The notes under the pieces were generated by a model. The model was not told where the DNA came from. It saw nothing but the letters and a program-made list of their open reading frames with translations, and did no database searches. The translations under genes and the position numbers were made by a program. 27,415 nucleotides of DNA from UBA1205 sp045534635. GTDB taxonomy: Bacteria; Bacteroidota; Bacteroidia; Bacteroidales; WCHB1-69. Location of the stretch: positions 1 to 27,415 of the forward strand of contig JAZSKB010000017.1 in the NCBI GenBank assembly GCA_045534635.1. Direction: 5' to 3'. Below are positions 7,360 to 16,015 of the stretch, piece after piece (the stretch's first letter is position 1; each line of letters starts with the position of its first letter).

Positions 7360-10300
7360 ATGAAGAAAAAAATGACATTTATTGTATCCTTATTATTACT
7401 TATAGGATGTAGTGCATTCGCACAAAACGTTGACACAACTCGTTACATTGCTATGAATGTGACACAAGATTCTTTAATAACAGTAGGATTTTCTGCAAAT
7501 GCAGCAAATACCCCTGTTAAAATTGTTTGCGGTGATAGTGTTTATTTGGTAACCGCGGATATTAATCTTATATCTAACGGATATCACGCTCCTGCAGATA
7601 TGATGATTGTTTACGGAGATATTAACTATTTTACTTGCGATAATAACGCAACAAAAGTTACTTCTCTTGATGTTAGCAACAATATTTCTTTAGAAAAATT
7701 ACATTGTTGTAACAATAGTATAACATCTCTGAATGTAAATGCGTGTGCTTCTTTAAAAGAGATACATTGTTATCAAAACAACTTAACTTCATTAGATGTA
7801 AGTGCTTGTACTGCATTGGAGAATTTAGTTTGTTTTGGCAATTCTTTTTCAGAACAAGATTACGATGATTTAATGTGTTCTTTAGTTAACTTAGAAAATC
7901 GTACAACAGGGACATTCCAACCTATCCAAAATGCAAGTGATGCTAATCTTAATACTTTTGCAAATACCAATTCTGCAAACGCTAAATACAAAAATTGGAA
8001 AGTAACTTATTACGAAGGCGGTACCATTCCTGCTACTAATGGAAACTTTGTTTGTCCTGTAAATATGTCTCGATATATAACATTCAATGTAATTCCAGAT
8101 TCTACAATCAAAATAGCGTTTATGGCAGAAACTCCCAATACCGCCATCAATATAGTTAGTGGTGATAGTAATTACAACGTAATAATTTCGGACACAAGTT
8201 ACCCAACTACTTTTATGAATTTTACAGCGGGAGATTCTACAATGATTATTTACGGAAATATTAAATATTTCAATTGTTACGAAAATTATACAAAAATAAC
8301 TGGATTAGACGCAAGCAATAATACTGAATTAATAGGTATTGATTGTTACGACAATAGTTTAACTACTTTAAACGTAAATGGTTGTTCCAAATTAACAAAT
8401 TTGGAATGCTACAACAATAATTTAACATTATTAAATGTAACAGGTTGTACAAGTTTGGAAACTTTGTATTGCTCCAACAATAATTTAACTACCTTAGATG
8501 TAAGTACTTGTACAGCATTAGAAGTGTTAAATTGTTTCACGAATAATTTAACTTCATTAGATATAACTAATAATAACAATTTGATGGGATTAGCAATAGC
8601 AGAAAATCCTTTTACTACTGAATCTTATGATTTATTAATGTGTTCATTACCTATGAGAAATATGACTGATTCTGCACTCATTATTCCAATTATAGATACA
8701 AATGATGCTAACTATGCAACATTTGAGGCTACTAATGCTTCCAATGCAACTGCAAAAGGTTGGTTTGTACTAGATATTAATTTTGACTCAATAACAACAA
8801 ATGGAAATTATATCTGTGGATTAAATCTTAATCGATACATTACTCTTGATGTTGAACAAGGTAAAGACATCGTAATTGATGTTGTAGCAGATTCAAATAA
8901 TACTCCTTTCTCAATTGTTAGCGGAACTACAAATTACTTCTTTTATGATACTACTTCTTCTCAGATACAATTTACTGCAGATTCTAATGTCGCAATTATT
9001 TATGGAGACATTCAAATGCTTGATTGCTCTAACAACGATACAAATATATCTGGTATAAACATTGAAAACAATACAGATTTGGTATCATTAAATGTTAGCA
9101 ACAATAACTTAACAAGTTTAGATGTTACAAAAAACATTGCTTTGACAAAATTGAATTGTGCTAATAACTCAATAACAACTATCAATATCGAAAATAATAT
9201 TGATTTAGTTTCATTGAATGTTAGTGAAAATGATTTAACAGATTTAGATGTAACTAAAAACATTGCATTGGAAGAATTGTATTGCGAAAACAACCAAATA
9301 ACAACTATCAATATTGAAAACAATACAAATTTGGTTTCATTAAATGTTAGCAATAATAACTTAACAGATTTAGATGTAACTAAAAATATTGCTTTGCTTT
9401 CATTGAATATTAATGAAAACAATTTAACAACATTAGATGTTAGCAACAATACCGCATTGAAAGAATTGTATTGTGCAAGTAATTCATTTACAACACAAGG
9501 ATACGATGATTTAATGTGTTCATTGCCAGAAATATTAAATCAATCAGGAGCATTTTATCCATTAATTGATGCTAATGATGCAAATTCTACAATCTTTATG
9601 GAAAGTAATTCCAACAATGCAATAAAGAAAAATTGGAATGTTAAATACAATGACAAGACTGATATACCTACAACTAACGGAAAATTCGTTTGTGGATTAA
9701 TTGTTGACCGTTATATTTCTCTTGGTGTTGAAGTTGGTAAACAAATCTCTATTGATTTTACTGCTGATGAAGACTATTCTGTTATAAAAATAAGCAATGG
9801 TAATGACGATAAAGTTGTTTTGGCAAACAAAACTTGGGACGAACCTGTACAATTTGTTACCAATTCTTCTACAATAGAAATCTACGGAAAAGTTAAAGAT
9901 TTCAATTGTTCATATAATGGTAACAATATTACCAGCATTGATGTAAGCAACAATGCAGAATTACAAAGTTTAGATTGTTCTCACAACGCTTTAAATTCAT
10001 TAGATGTTAGCAATAATACTAAATTGGAATATTTGGTTTGTGACAAAAATAACCTTACAACATTAAATGTTGAAAACAATACCGCTTTGATAAATTTAAT
10101 TTGTTCAGAAAACAATATTTCAAGTTTAGATGTTAGCAAAAATACATTGTTAAAAACATTACAATGTAATGATAATCATCTAAATAGTTTAGACATTACT
10201 AATAATACCGATTTGGAATACTTATATTGCGACCACAATGAAATTGCTTCACTTGATGTTAGCAATAATACTAAATTGGTATATATTTACTGCGAAAACA

Positions 10301-10878
10301 ATAAAATTGCTGCATTAGATATTAATAACAATACTGCATTAAATTATTTATTCTGTGAAAATAATCAAATTTCTTCATTAGAAATAAGTGCAAATACTGC
10401 ATTGGAATTGTTATCTATTTACAATAATCCTTTTACTACAGAATCATACGATAATTTGATGTGTTCTTTCCCAGAAGCAGTTGGTCTTGCTCAATTCATT
10501 CCATTAACTGATTCTACAGATAATAACTATTCTAATTTTATTGCCGCTAATGCTACTAATGCTACCGACAAAAATTGGAACGTTTATTACAAGGTTAATA
10601 ATACTTCTATTGCTACAGAAGGAACTTTTGAATGTATTAACAAAATTTCTGAAATAGAAATGTCTAATTTAAAATTGTATCCTAACCCAGCAAAAACAAT
10701 GCTTAATATCGTAAACATAACAGATGAAAATGTATCTATTTATGATATTACAGGGCGTTTAGTTATTTCTGTTCAAACAATTGGACAAGAAGAAGTTAGC
10801 ATCAACATTTCTGATTTATCTGAAGGAATGTATTTCGTCAAAGTTGGAAATCATAATGCTAAATTTATAAAACAATAA
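7360..10878 (+). CDS. Secreted four-module leucine-rich-repeat protein with T9SS sorting domain
   Basis: A 1172-residue cell-surface or secreted protein. Residues 1-21 are a Sec signal peptide ending Phe-Ala-Gln. Four homologous modules follow, starting at the Arg-Tyr-Ile motifs near 28, 238, 492 and 784. Each has a roughly 70-residue beta-rich head ending in Tyr-Gly-(Asp/Asn/Lys), a block of 21-residue LRRs of the form Leu-Asp-Val-Ser-x-Asn-Thr-x-Leu, a capping segment with Tyr-Asp-(Asp/Leu/Asn)-Leu-Met-Cys-Ser, and an Asn-Trp-x-Val linker in modules 1, 3 and 4 (Gly-Trp-Phe-Val in module 2). LRR counts are 3, 5, 7 and 8. Residues about 1102-1172 form a type A T9SS sorting domain with the Leu-Tyr-Pro-Asn-Pro signature and a terminal Lys-Gln. 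It is monocistronic. LRR proteins of this kind usually bind proteins or host surfaces, but no partner is evident. Confidence 0.9.
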   Translation: MKKKMTFIVSLLLLIGCSAFAQNVDTTRYIAMNVTQDSLITVGFSANAANTPVKIVCGDSVYLVTADINLISNGYHAPADMMIVYGDINYFTCDNNATKVTSLDVSNNISLEKLHCCNNSITSLNVNACASLKEIHCYQNNLTSLDVSACTALENLVCFGNSFSEQDYDDLMCSLVNLENRTTGTFQPIQNASDANLNTFANTNSANAKYKNWKVTYYEGGTIPATNGNFVCPVNMSRYITFNVIPDSTIKIAFMAETPNTAINIVSGDSNYNVIISDTSYPTTFMNFTAGDSTMIIYGNIKYFNCYENYTKITGLDASNNTELIGIDCYDNSLTTLNVNGCSKLTNLECYNNNLTLLNVTGCTSLETLYCSNNNLTTLDVSTCTALEVLNCFTNNLTSLDITNNNNLMGLAIAENPFTTESYDLLMCSLPMRNMTDSALIIPIIDTNDANYATFEATNASNATAKGWFVLDINFDSITTNGNYICGLNLNRYITLDVEQGKDIVIDVVADSNNTPFSIVSGTTNYFFYDTTSSQIQFTADSNVAIIYGDIQMLDCSNNDTNISGINIENNTDLVSLNVSNNNLTSLDVTKNIALTKLNCANNSITTINIENNIDLVSLNVSENDLTDLDVTKNIALEELYCENNQITTINIENNTNLVSLNVSNNNLTDLDVTKNIALLSLNINENNLTTLDVSNNTALKELYCASNSFTTQGYDDLMCSLPEILNQSGAFYPLIDANDANSTIFMESNSNNAIKKNWNVKYNDKTDIPTTNGKFVCGLIVDRYISLGVEVGKQISIDFTADEDYSVIKISNGNDDKVVLANKTWDEPVQFVTNSSTIEIYGKVKDFNCSYNGNNITSIDVSNNAELQSLDCSHNALNSLDVSNNTKLEYLVCDKNNLTTLNVENNTALINLICSENNISSLDVSKNTLLKTLQCNDNHLNSLDITNNTDLEYLYCDHNEIASLDVSNNTKLVYIYCENNKIAALDINNNTALNYLFCENNQISSLEISANTALELLSIYNNPFTTESYDNLMCSFPEAVGLAQFIPLTDSTDNNYSNFIAANATNATDKNWNVYYKVNNTSIATEGTFECINKISEIEMSNLKLYPNPAKTMLNIVNITDENVSIYDITGRLVISVQTIGQEEVSINISDLSEGMYFVKVGNHNAKFIKQ
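9058..9435 (+). repeat. Three tandem 126-bp (42-residue) units within the LRR gene
   Basis: Module 3 contains three consecutive copies of a two-LRR doublet starting at residues 567, 609 and 651. Each has an Ile-Asn-Ile-Glu-Asn-Asn repeat followed by a Leu-Asp-Val-Thr-Lys-Asn-Ile-Ala repeat. The alternating pattern differs from the single-unit LRRs elsewhere in the protein and suggests recent duplication of pairs by slippage or unequal recombination. Confidence 0.75.
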
Positions 10879-10932
10879 TCTTTTCGTGTTTATTTTATAG
10901 ATTTTCATAAAACACTTTATTAATTTATTTTT

Positions 10933-10967
10933 AGAGAGACATATCCCAAATGTCTCTCTTTTTTTTA
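10933..10967 (+). terminator. Strong terminator of the LRR gene
   Basis: AGAGAGACAT (10933-10942) pairs perfectly with ATGTCTCTCT (10950-10959) around a 7-nt loop, followed by a run of T. This is a classic intrinsic terminator 55 bases after the LRR stop codon. Confidence 0.85.
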
Positions 10968-10990
10968 TTATTTCAAAACATAATTAGTAA

Positions 10991-11030
10991 AAACGACGAC
11001 GGCACTGCTAAAGCAGTGCCGTCGTCGTTT
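10991..11030 (-). terminator. Perfect 19-bp hairpin, probable terminator of lysS-dnaB-pgk
   Basis: AAACGACGACGGCACTGCT (10991-11009) is the exact reverse complement of 11012-11030, leaving a 2-base centre. Read on the minus strand it lies 14 bases past the pgk stop and is followed by TTTTTAC, which fits an intrinsic terminator. The perfection and GC content are unusual in this AT-rich DNA, so a mobile palindromic unit is an alternative. Confidence 0.6.
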
Positions 11031-11044
11031 CTGGCAAATAAAAA

Positions 11045-12244
11045 CTACTCTTCTATTGCTGTAATTCCTGGTAATATTTTACCTTCACAATATTCAAGCA
11101 TTGCACCACCAGCGGTAGAGATATAACTATATCTATCCATTAAGTGATATTTATTGATAGCCGAAACAGAATCGCCACCACCAACCAAGGTAAAAGCACC
11201 TAATTCTGTTGCTCTTGCCACAGCATCTGCAATCATAAATGTTCCTGTGCTAAAATTATCCATTTCAAACACACCCATTGGACCATTCCACAAAATAGTA
11301 GCAGATTTGAGAATTACTTCACGATACAAATTGCAAGTTTGAGGACCAATATCCATACCTTCCATATCATCAGGAATATTTTTAGCAGGATAAATTGCTC
11401 TTCGTGCATCATTACTAAATTTGTCTGCTGCTACCCTATCAATAGTACAATAAATATTGACTCTTGATTGTTCTGCTTTTTCAAGAATTTCCTTTGCGAT
11501 AGGCACCATATCATCTTCGCACAACGATTTTCCTATTTTTCCTCCCATTGCTTTTTGGAAGGTAAAATCCATACCTCCACCAATAATTAAATTATCAACT
11601 TTGGTCATTAAATTTGTGATAATCTTAATTTTACTTGAAATTTTCGAGCCACCCAAAATAGCAGTTACTGGTCTTTTCGGATTTTGCATTACTTTAGCAA
11701 GGCTGTCAATTTCTTTCTCCATTAAGAAACCATACATTTTGTCATTGGGGAAAAACTTGGCAATAACTGCCGTTGTTGCATGATTGCGATGAGCGGTAGA
11801 AAATGCTTCACAAACAAAAACATCACCATAAGTGGCTAATTCTTTGGCAAACTCTTCGTCACCTGCTTCTTCTTCATGAAAGAAACGAACATTTTCAAGC
11901 ATCAAAATCTCGCCCGGTCGCAAACTTTCAGCGATTTTCTTTGTTTGCTCTCCAATACATTCTGGAGCAAAATAAATGTTTACATTAGGCAAAACATTAT
12001 TCAAATAAGGTATCAAATGTTTGAGTGACAATTGATATTCTTTGTTTTTAGGTCTACCCATGTGAGACATTAAAATTATGCTACCACCATCGTCCAAAAT
12101 CTTTCTCAACGTAGGCAATGAAGCGTCTATACGTTTCGTATCTTGGATTTGAAATTCTGCATTCAATGGCACATTGTAATCTACTCTTACAAGTGCTTTT
12201 TTACCCTTAAAATTGTAATTTTTTAAATTTAACTTTGCACACAT
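11045..12244 (-). CDS. pgk: Phosphoglycerate kinase
   Basis: Pgk transfers phosphate between 1,3-bisphosphoglycerate and ADP in glycolysis. The 399-residue protein is full length with the two-domain family pattern: Val-Arg-Val-Asp-Tyr-Asn-Val-Pro near 19-26 (substrate-binding Asp and Asn), Ser-His-Met-Gly-Arg-Pro at 60-65, Leu-Gly-Gly-Ser-Lys in the middle, Trp-Asn-Gly-Pro-Met-Gly-Val-Phe, and the Gly-Gly-Gly-Asp-Ser nucleotide motif followed by Ser-Thr-Ala-Gly-Gly-Ala near the C terminus. It is the last gene of a minus-strand operon, 24 bases after dnaB. Confidence 0.97.
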   Translation of the reverse strand: MCAKLNLKNYNFKGKKALVRVDYNVPLNAEFQIQDTKRIDASLPTLRKILDDGGSIILMSHMGRPKNKEYQLSLKHLIPYLNNVLPNVNIYFAPECIGEQTKKIAESLRPGEILMLENVRFFHEEEAGDEEFAKELATYGDVFVCEAFSTAHRNHATTAVIAKFFPNDKMYGFLMEKEIDSLAKVMQNPKRPVTAILGGSKISSKIKIITNLMTKVDNLIIGGGMDFTFQKAMGGKIGKSLCEDDMVPIAKEILEKAEQSRVNIYCTIDRVAADKFSNDARRAIYPAKNIPDDMEGMDIGPQTCNLYREVILKSATILWNGPMGVFEMDNFSTGTFMIADAVARATELGAFTLVGGGDSVSAINKYHLMDRYSYISTAGGAMLEYCEGKILPGITAIEE

Positions 12245-12268
12245 TATATTTCAATGTTTTAATTTTCA

Positions 12269-13762
12269 CTAAAATGGAACACTATATTCTTCATTGATTC
12301 GAGAAGGATAAGTCATAAATGATTGTGGCAACTCATCAACTTCTGAATGAGTAGAAGTATAAGCATTACTTGATAAATCTAAATCAGCAAATTTCGTTTG
12401 TTCTTTGATAAATCGCATACGAATATCGCTCAAAGAACCATGACGATTTTTTGCAATAATCAACTCTGCCAATCCAGAAGAGGGAGTTCCATCTTCAAAA
12501 TCAATATGATACACTTCTGGACGATATATAAATAAAACCATATCAGCATCTTGTTCTATAGAACCTGATTCTCGCAAATCTGACAATTGTGGACGTTTAG
12601 TTGTTGTACTACGTGTTTCTACAGAACGATTTAATTGAGAAAGAGCAATTATTGGCACGCCCAATTCTTTTCCCAATTCTTTTAAAGAACGAGATATTGT
12701 AGCAATTTCTTGTTCTCTGTTTCCTCTAAATTCTTTGCTTCCTGTGGTCATCAATTGTAAATAATCTATTACAACACATTGAATATCATCTTTTTGTTTC
12801 ATTCTTCTACATTTGGCTCTCAAATCAAAAAGAGTCAAGCCGGGAGTATCATCGATAATCATCGGAGCATCTTTCAATTTATCAATCACATTGACCAAAC
12901 GACTCCATTCATTATCGTTGATATTTGCTGTTTTCAGTTTATGTTGGTCTATATGCGATTCCGAAGACAACATACGTTGAACCAATTCTGTAGCGGTCAT
13001 TTCCAAAGAAAACAAAGCGATTGGTGTTTTCTTTTCTACGGCAATATTTCTTGCTAAAGAAAGCACAAATGCTGTTTTTCCCATACCGGGACGTGCAGCA
13101 ATAATGATAAAGTTTCCTGGTTGCCAACCTCCTGTGGCTTTATCCAAATCGGTAAAACCTGTTGCAAGTCCTCTTACTTCCGATTTAGTTTCAAGGGCTT
13201 TTTGCATATTATTTTTGTACAATTCCAAAATATTTTTCAGTTCTGGAGTTGCATTAGACATTCCATTTTCGGCAATTTGAAACAATGCAGATTCGGCATC
13301 ATCAAGCATTGTTTGAGCATCTTTTCCGCCGTCGTAAGCATCGTTGATAATACCACTTGCGGTAACTATAAGTGCTCTCTGTATATATTTATCTATAATT
13401 TGTTGAGCATAATATTCAATATTTGCAGAAGATATAGTTTTTCTTGTTAAAATAGCAAGACTTGCCTGACCACCAATTTTTTCTAAACGTTTTTTTCTAC
13501 GCAATTCTTGACGAACAGCAAGCATATCAGTAGGTTCATTACGTCCAAACAAATCTCTTATTGCTTCAAAGATATAAGCATGAGCTTCTTTGTAAAACAT
13601 TTCAGATTGTAATTTACCCACAACAAGTGCACATGCGTTTGATTCTAACATCATAGCACCAAGAACAACTTCTTCAAAATCAATAGCTTGTGGAGGGATC
13701 CGACCTACTTCTTCAAATAAAGGTTGTAAATTATTTTTTTCTTTTTTAGTATTTTCTGCCAT
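12269..13762 (-). CDS. dnaB: Replicative DNA helicase DnaB
   Basis: DnaB is the hexameric helicase that unwinds DNA at the replication fork. The 497 residues comprise an N-terminal DnaB domain (about 20-125) and a RecA-like ATPase domain with Walker A Ala-Arg-Pro-Gly-Met-Gly-Lys-Thr at 223-230 and Walker B Val-Val-Ile-Asp-Tyr at 330-334, followed by Leu-Gln-Leu-Met. The Gln-Leu-Asn-Arg and Asp-Leu-Arg-Glu-Ser-Gly motifs of the C-terminal part are present. No intein interrupts it. The start lies three bases past the lysS stop with AAAGGAG (13771-13777) inside the end of lysS, so the two genes are probably translationally coupled. Confidence 0.97.
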   Translation of the reverse strand: MAENTKKEKNNLQPLFEEVGRIPPQAIDFEEVVLGAMMLESNACALVVGKLQSEMFYKEAHAYIFEAIRDLFGRNEPTDMLAVRQELRRKKRLEKIGGQASLAILTRKTISSANIEYYAQQIIDKYIQRALIVTASGIINDAYDGGKDAQTMLDDAESALFQIAENGMSNATPELKNILELYKNNMQKALETKSEVRGLATGFTDLDKATGGWQPGNFIIIAARPGMGKTAFVLSLARNIAVEKKTPIALFSLEMTATELVQRMLSSESHIDQHKLKTANINDNEWSRLVNVIDKLKDAPMIIDDTPGLTLFDLRAKCRRMKQKDDIQCVVIDYLQLMTTGSKEFRGNREQEIATISRSLKELGKELGVPIIALSQLNRSVETRSTTTKRPQLSDLRESGSIEQDADMVLFIYRPEVYHIDFEDGTPSSGLAELIIAKNRHGSLSDIRMRFIKEQTKFADLDLSSNAYTSTHSEVDELPQSFMTYPSRINEEYSVPF

Positions 13763-13765
13763 AAT

Positions 13766-15481
13766 TTACTCTCCTTTCATCCACGTTTGAACTTCTACTA
13801 ATTGCAAGGCAGGAACATCCATTTTATTTTTTTTACGCAATCCATTGAGAGTATTAAACAATTTTGTATCTGTTGCTGCTTTCAAATCAGCAATAGTTTG
13901 AATACCTGCTTGTCGAAGAGCGGAAATCCATACTATTGGGACACCTATTTTTTCAAAATCTGCATCTGTGGATATTTCAACTTTTTTTTCTGGACGCATT
14001 TGCGGAAAGAAAAGAACATCTTGGATAGATGGTGAATTTGTCATCAACATCACCAATCTGTCGATACCAATACCTAAACCAGAAGTTGGTGGCATTCCAA
14101 ATTCCATAGCACGCAAAAAGTCTTGGTCTATAAACATTGCTTCATCATCACCTTTTTCGCTCAAACGTAATTGTTCTTCAAATCGTTGACGTTGGTCTAT
14201 TGGGTCGTTCAATTCTGAATAAGCATTTGCCAATTCTTTACCATTAACCATCAATTCAAAACGTTCTGTCAACTGAGGATTATCTCGATGACGTTTACAC
14301 AATGGAGACATTTCGGTAGGATAATCTATTATAAATGTGGGTTGAATATATTTTTTTTCGCAATGTGCACCAAATATTTCATCTATTAATTTGCCAACCC
14401 CCATTGTATCATCAATTTCGACACCTAATTGTTTTGCTGTTTCCCGCAATTGTGGTTCTTCCATTGCTGAAATATCAATACCTGTATGCTCTTTTATAGC
14501 ATCTATCATAGTGATACGTTTGAAAGGACGTTTAAAATCTATAACATTCTCTCCTACTTGGATTTTAGTAGTTCCATGCAATGTAAGTGCTATTTTTTCA
14601 AGCAATTCTTCCAAAGAATTCATCATCCAAATGTAATCTTTATAAGCGACATAAACTTCCATACATGTAAATTCTGGATTATGCATTCTATCCATTCCTT
14701 CATTACGGAAATTACGGCTAAATTCGTACACTCCATCAAAACCTCCAACTATAAGACGTTTGAGATACAATTCATTAGCAATTCTCAAATACAATGGGAT
14801 ATCCAATGCATTGTGATGTGTAATAAAAGGACGTGCCGCCGCTCCTCCTGCTATTGGTTGTAATACAGGTGTTTCTACTTCAAGATAACCTTTAGAATTA
14901 TAATATTCTCTTATAGTATTGATTACTTGTGTACGTTTTATAAATGTATTTTTCACTTCTGGATTGACTATCAAATCCAAATAACGCATACGATAGCGTT
15001 GTTCGGGGTCGGTAAAGGCATCATATACTTTATCTTCGGTATGTTTTACTACTGGTAATGGTCGCAACGATTTAGATAGCAATGTGTATTCTTTTACATG
15101 TATTGTTATCTCTCCCATTTGAGTAACAAACACAAAACCTTTTACACCTATAATATCGCCCAAATCCAATTTTTTATATACATTGTTGTACAATGTTTTG
15201 TCTTCTGTAGGACAAATATCATCACGTTTGGCATATACTTGAATACGACCGGTAGCATCTTGCAATTCGTAAAACGAAGCCGCTCCCATTATGCGTTGAC
15301 TCATAATACGACCTGCCAAACATACTTCTTGAAATAATGTATTATCCGCTGGATATTTTTCCAAAATTTCTTTTGCAGTTGCATTTACTGGATATTCCGC
15401 TGCTGGATAAGCATTGATTCCTAAACGCGTAAACTCCTTTAATTTCTCTCTTCTAATAATTTCTTGTTCACTCAGTTCCAT
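13766..15481 (-). CDS. lysS: Lysyl-tRNA synthetase, class II
   Basis: LysS charges tRNA-Lys. The 571-residue protein has an N-terminal anticodon-binding OB fold (about 50-140), then the class II catalytic domain with motif 2 (Phe-Arg-Asn-Glu-Gly followed by His-Asn-Pro-Glu-Phe-Thr) and motif 3 (Gly-Leu-Gly-Ile-Gly-Ile-Asp-Arg-Leu). After the normal end (Leu-Phe-Phe-Pro-Gln-Met-Arg-Pro) about 70 extra residues follow. These contain an Ala-Gly-Ile-x-Thr-Ile-Ala-Asp-Leu stretch resembling the helix-hairpin-helix of RNA polymerase alpha C-terminal domains, an extension I associate with Bacteroidota LysRS. It is the first gene of the operon, with its promoter box at 15582. Confidence 0.96.
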   Translation of the reverse strand: MELSEQEIIRREKLKEFTRLGINAYPAAEYPVNATAKEILEKYPADNTLFQEVCLAGRIMSQRIMGAASFYELQDATGRIQVYAKRDDICPTEDKTLYNNVYKKLDLGDIIGVKGFVFVTQMGEITIHVKEYTLLSKSLRPLPVVKHTEDKVYDAFTDPEQRYRMRYLDLIVNPEVKNTFIKRTQVINTIREYYNSKGYLEVETPVLQPIAGGAAARPFITHHNALDIPLYLRIANELYLKRLIVGGFDGVYEFSRNFRNEGMDRMHNPEFTCMEVYVAYKDYIWMMNSLEELLEKIALTLHGTTKIQVGENVIDFKRPFKRITMIDAIKEHTGIDISAMEEPQLRETAKQLGVEIDDTMGVGKLIDEIFGAHCEKKYIQPTFIIDYPTEMSPLCKRHRDNPQLTERFELMVNGKELANAYSELNDPIDQRQRFEEQLRLSEKGDDEAMFIDQDFLRAMEFGMPPTSGLGIGIDRLVMLMTNSPSIQDVLFFPQMRPEKKVEISTDADFEKIGVPIVWISALRQAGIQTIADLKAATDTKLFNTLNGLRKKNKMDVPALQLVEVQTWMKGE

Positions 15482-15581
15482 TTATTCTTTTATAAATATT
15501 TTAATTAAAAGTATATGATTAATTTTAAATATCTAATAATCAGACATTTAAAAATAAATTACAAAAAATTTACATTATCAG

Positions 15582-15589
15582 CAAAGATA
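15582..15589 (-). promoter_or_regulatory. lysS-dnaB-pgk promoter -7 box TATCTTTG
   Basis: Minus-strand TATCTTTG followed by CTG matches TAnnTTTG. A TTG triplet lies at 15607-15609 on the same strand as a -33 candidate. The implied leader to lysS is about 94 nt. Confidence 0.6.
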
Positions 15590-15714
15590 CAAAAATTTTT
15601 CTTTAACAATTGTACATATTTTTTACAGATTTCTATTCATTGTCATAAAGTAATAAATTTCAATTGATTTTGTTTTCAAAAAATTATTAACTATCTTATC
15701 AACTTTATAAAAAA

Positions 15715-15888
15715 TTAGTCTATTACATCCCAATAACCACCTTTGACAGACCCCACACGACAAACAACGCCTTCTTTCCAAATCTCTATATAGTTTTTAT
15801 TTTTCATTCCATTTTCCTTCCAAAATGATGCAAATTTTATACTAAAAAAATGGATTTTTGGACTTTCTACATCAAAAACACAAAACAT
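15715..15888 (-). CDS. Uncertain 57-residue small ORF partly inside repeat copy 1
   Basis: A minus-strand frame starts at ATG 15888 and ends at 15715, giving 57 residues. An internal ATG at 15807 would give 30. The first half lies inside the dispersed repeat; the second half is unique and protein-like, with segments such as Tyr-Ile-Glu-Ile-Trp-Lys-Glu-Gly and Lys-Gly-Gly-Tyr-Trp-Asp-Val-Ile. No promoter is obvious. It could be a real small protein whose start was supplied by the repeat, or the remnant of a longer gene whose 5' end was replaced. I do not recognise the family. Confidence 0.3.
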   Translation of the reverse strand: MFCVFDVESPKIHFFSIKFASFWKENGMKNKNYIEIWKEGVVCRVGSVKGGYWDVID

Positions 15889-15990
15889 AACTTATTGATT
15901 TACAGGCAAAAAAAAAAAAAAAAAAAACGTTAAAAATGATTTTTATTTAAAAAATTTTTTATAACTTTGCAGTATAATTTAATAAATATT
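15811..15990 (+). repeat. Dispersed intergenic repeat, copy 1 (long form)
   Basis: The copy has, in order, a CATTTT/AAAATG mini-hairpin, a conserved GATGCAAATTTTATAC core, a stretch ending ACTTATTGATTTACA, an A tract of about 19 bases, CGTTAAAAATGATTTTTAT, an A7/T6 block and the promoter TAACTTTGCA. Copies 3 and 5 share the whole layout. It lies directly upstream of the 16016 operon. Confidence 0.8.
15962..15969 (+). promoter_or_regulatory. Promoter -7 box TAACTTTG within repeat copy 1
   Basis: TAACTTTG matches TAnnTTTG, sits at the downstream end of the repeat and leaves a leader of about 40 nt to the 16016 start. The same box ends repeat copies 3 and 5. Confidence 0.6.
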
Positions 15991-16015
15991 TTTATTAACA
16001 TAAAACTCACTTAAT

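Larger units (their letters stand above)
15482..16015. other. Divergent intergenic region between lysS and the surface operon
   Basis: These 534 bases hold the lysS promoter, a 57-codon minus-strand frame of uncertain status (15715-15888), dispersed repeat copy 1 and the rightward promoter at 15962. I see nothing further in the AT-rich stretches at 15490-15575 and 15610-15710. Confidence 0.5.

Noticed and set aside
9012..9449. 145-codon minus-strand frame antisense to the LRR gene
   Set aside because: It is the repetitive complement of the LRR codons and has no independent start signals.
11154..13450. Several 60-110-codon plus-strand frames opposite pgk and dnaB
   Set aside because: They are complements of well-conserved housekeeping genes and show no start signals.
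15907..15926. Long A tracts in repeat copies 1, 3 and 5 as assembly artefacts
   Set aside because: They occur at the same place in three copies with matching flanks, so they belong to the element, although their exact lengths may be unreliable.
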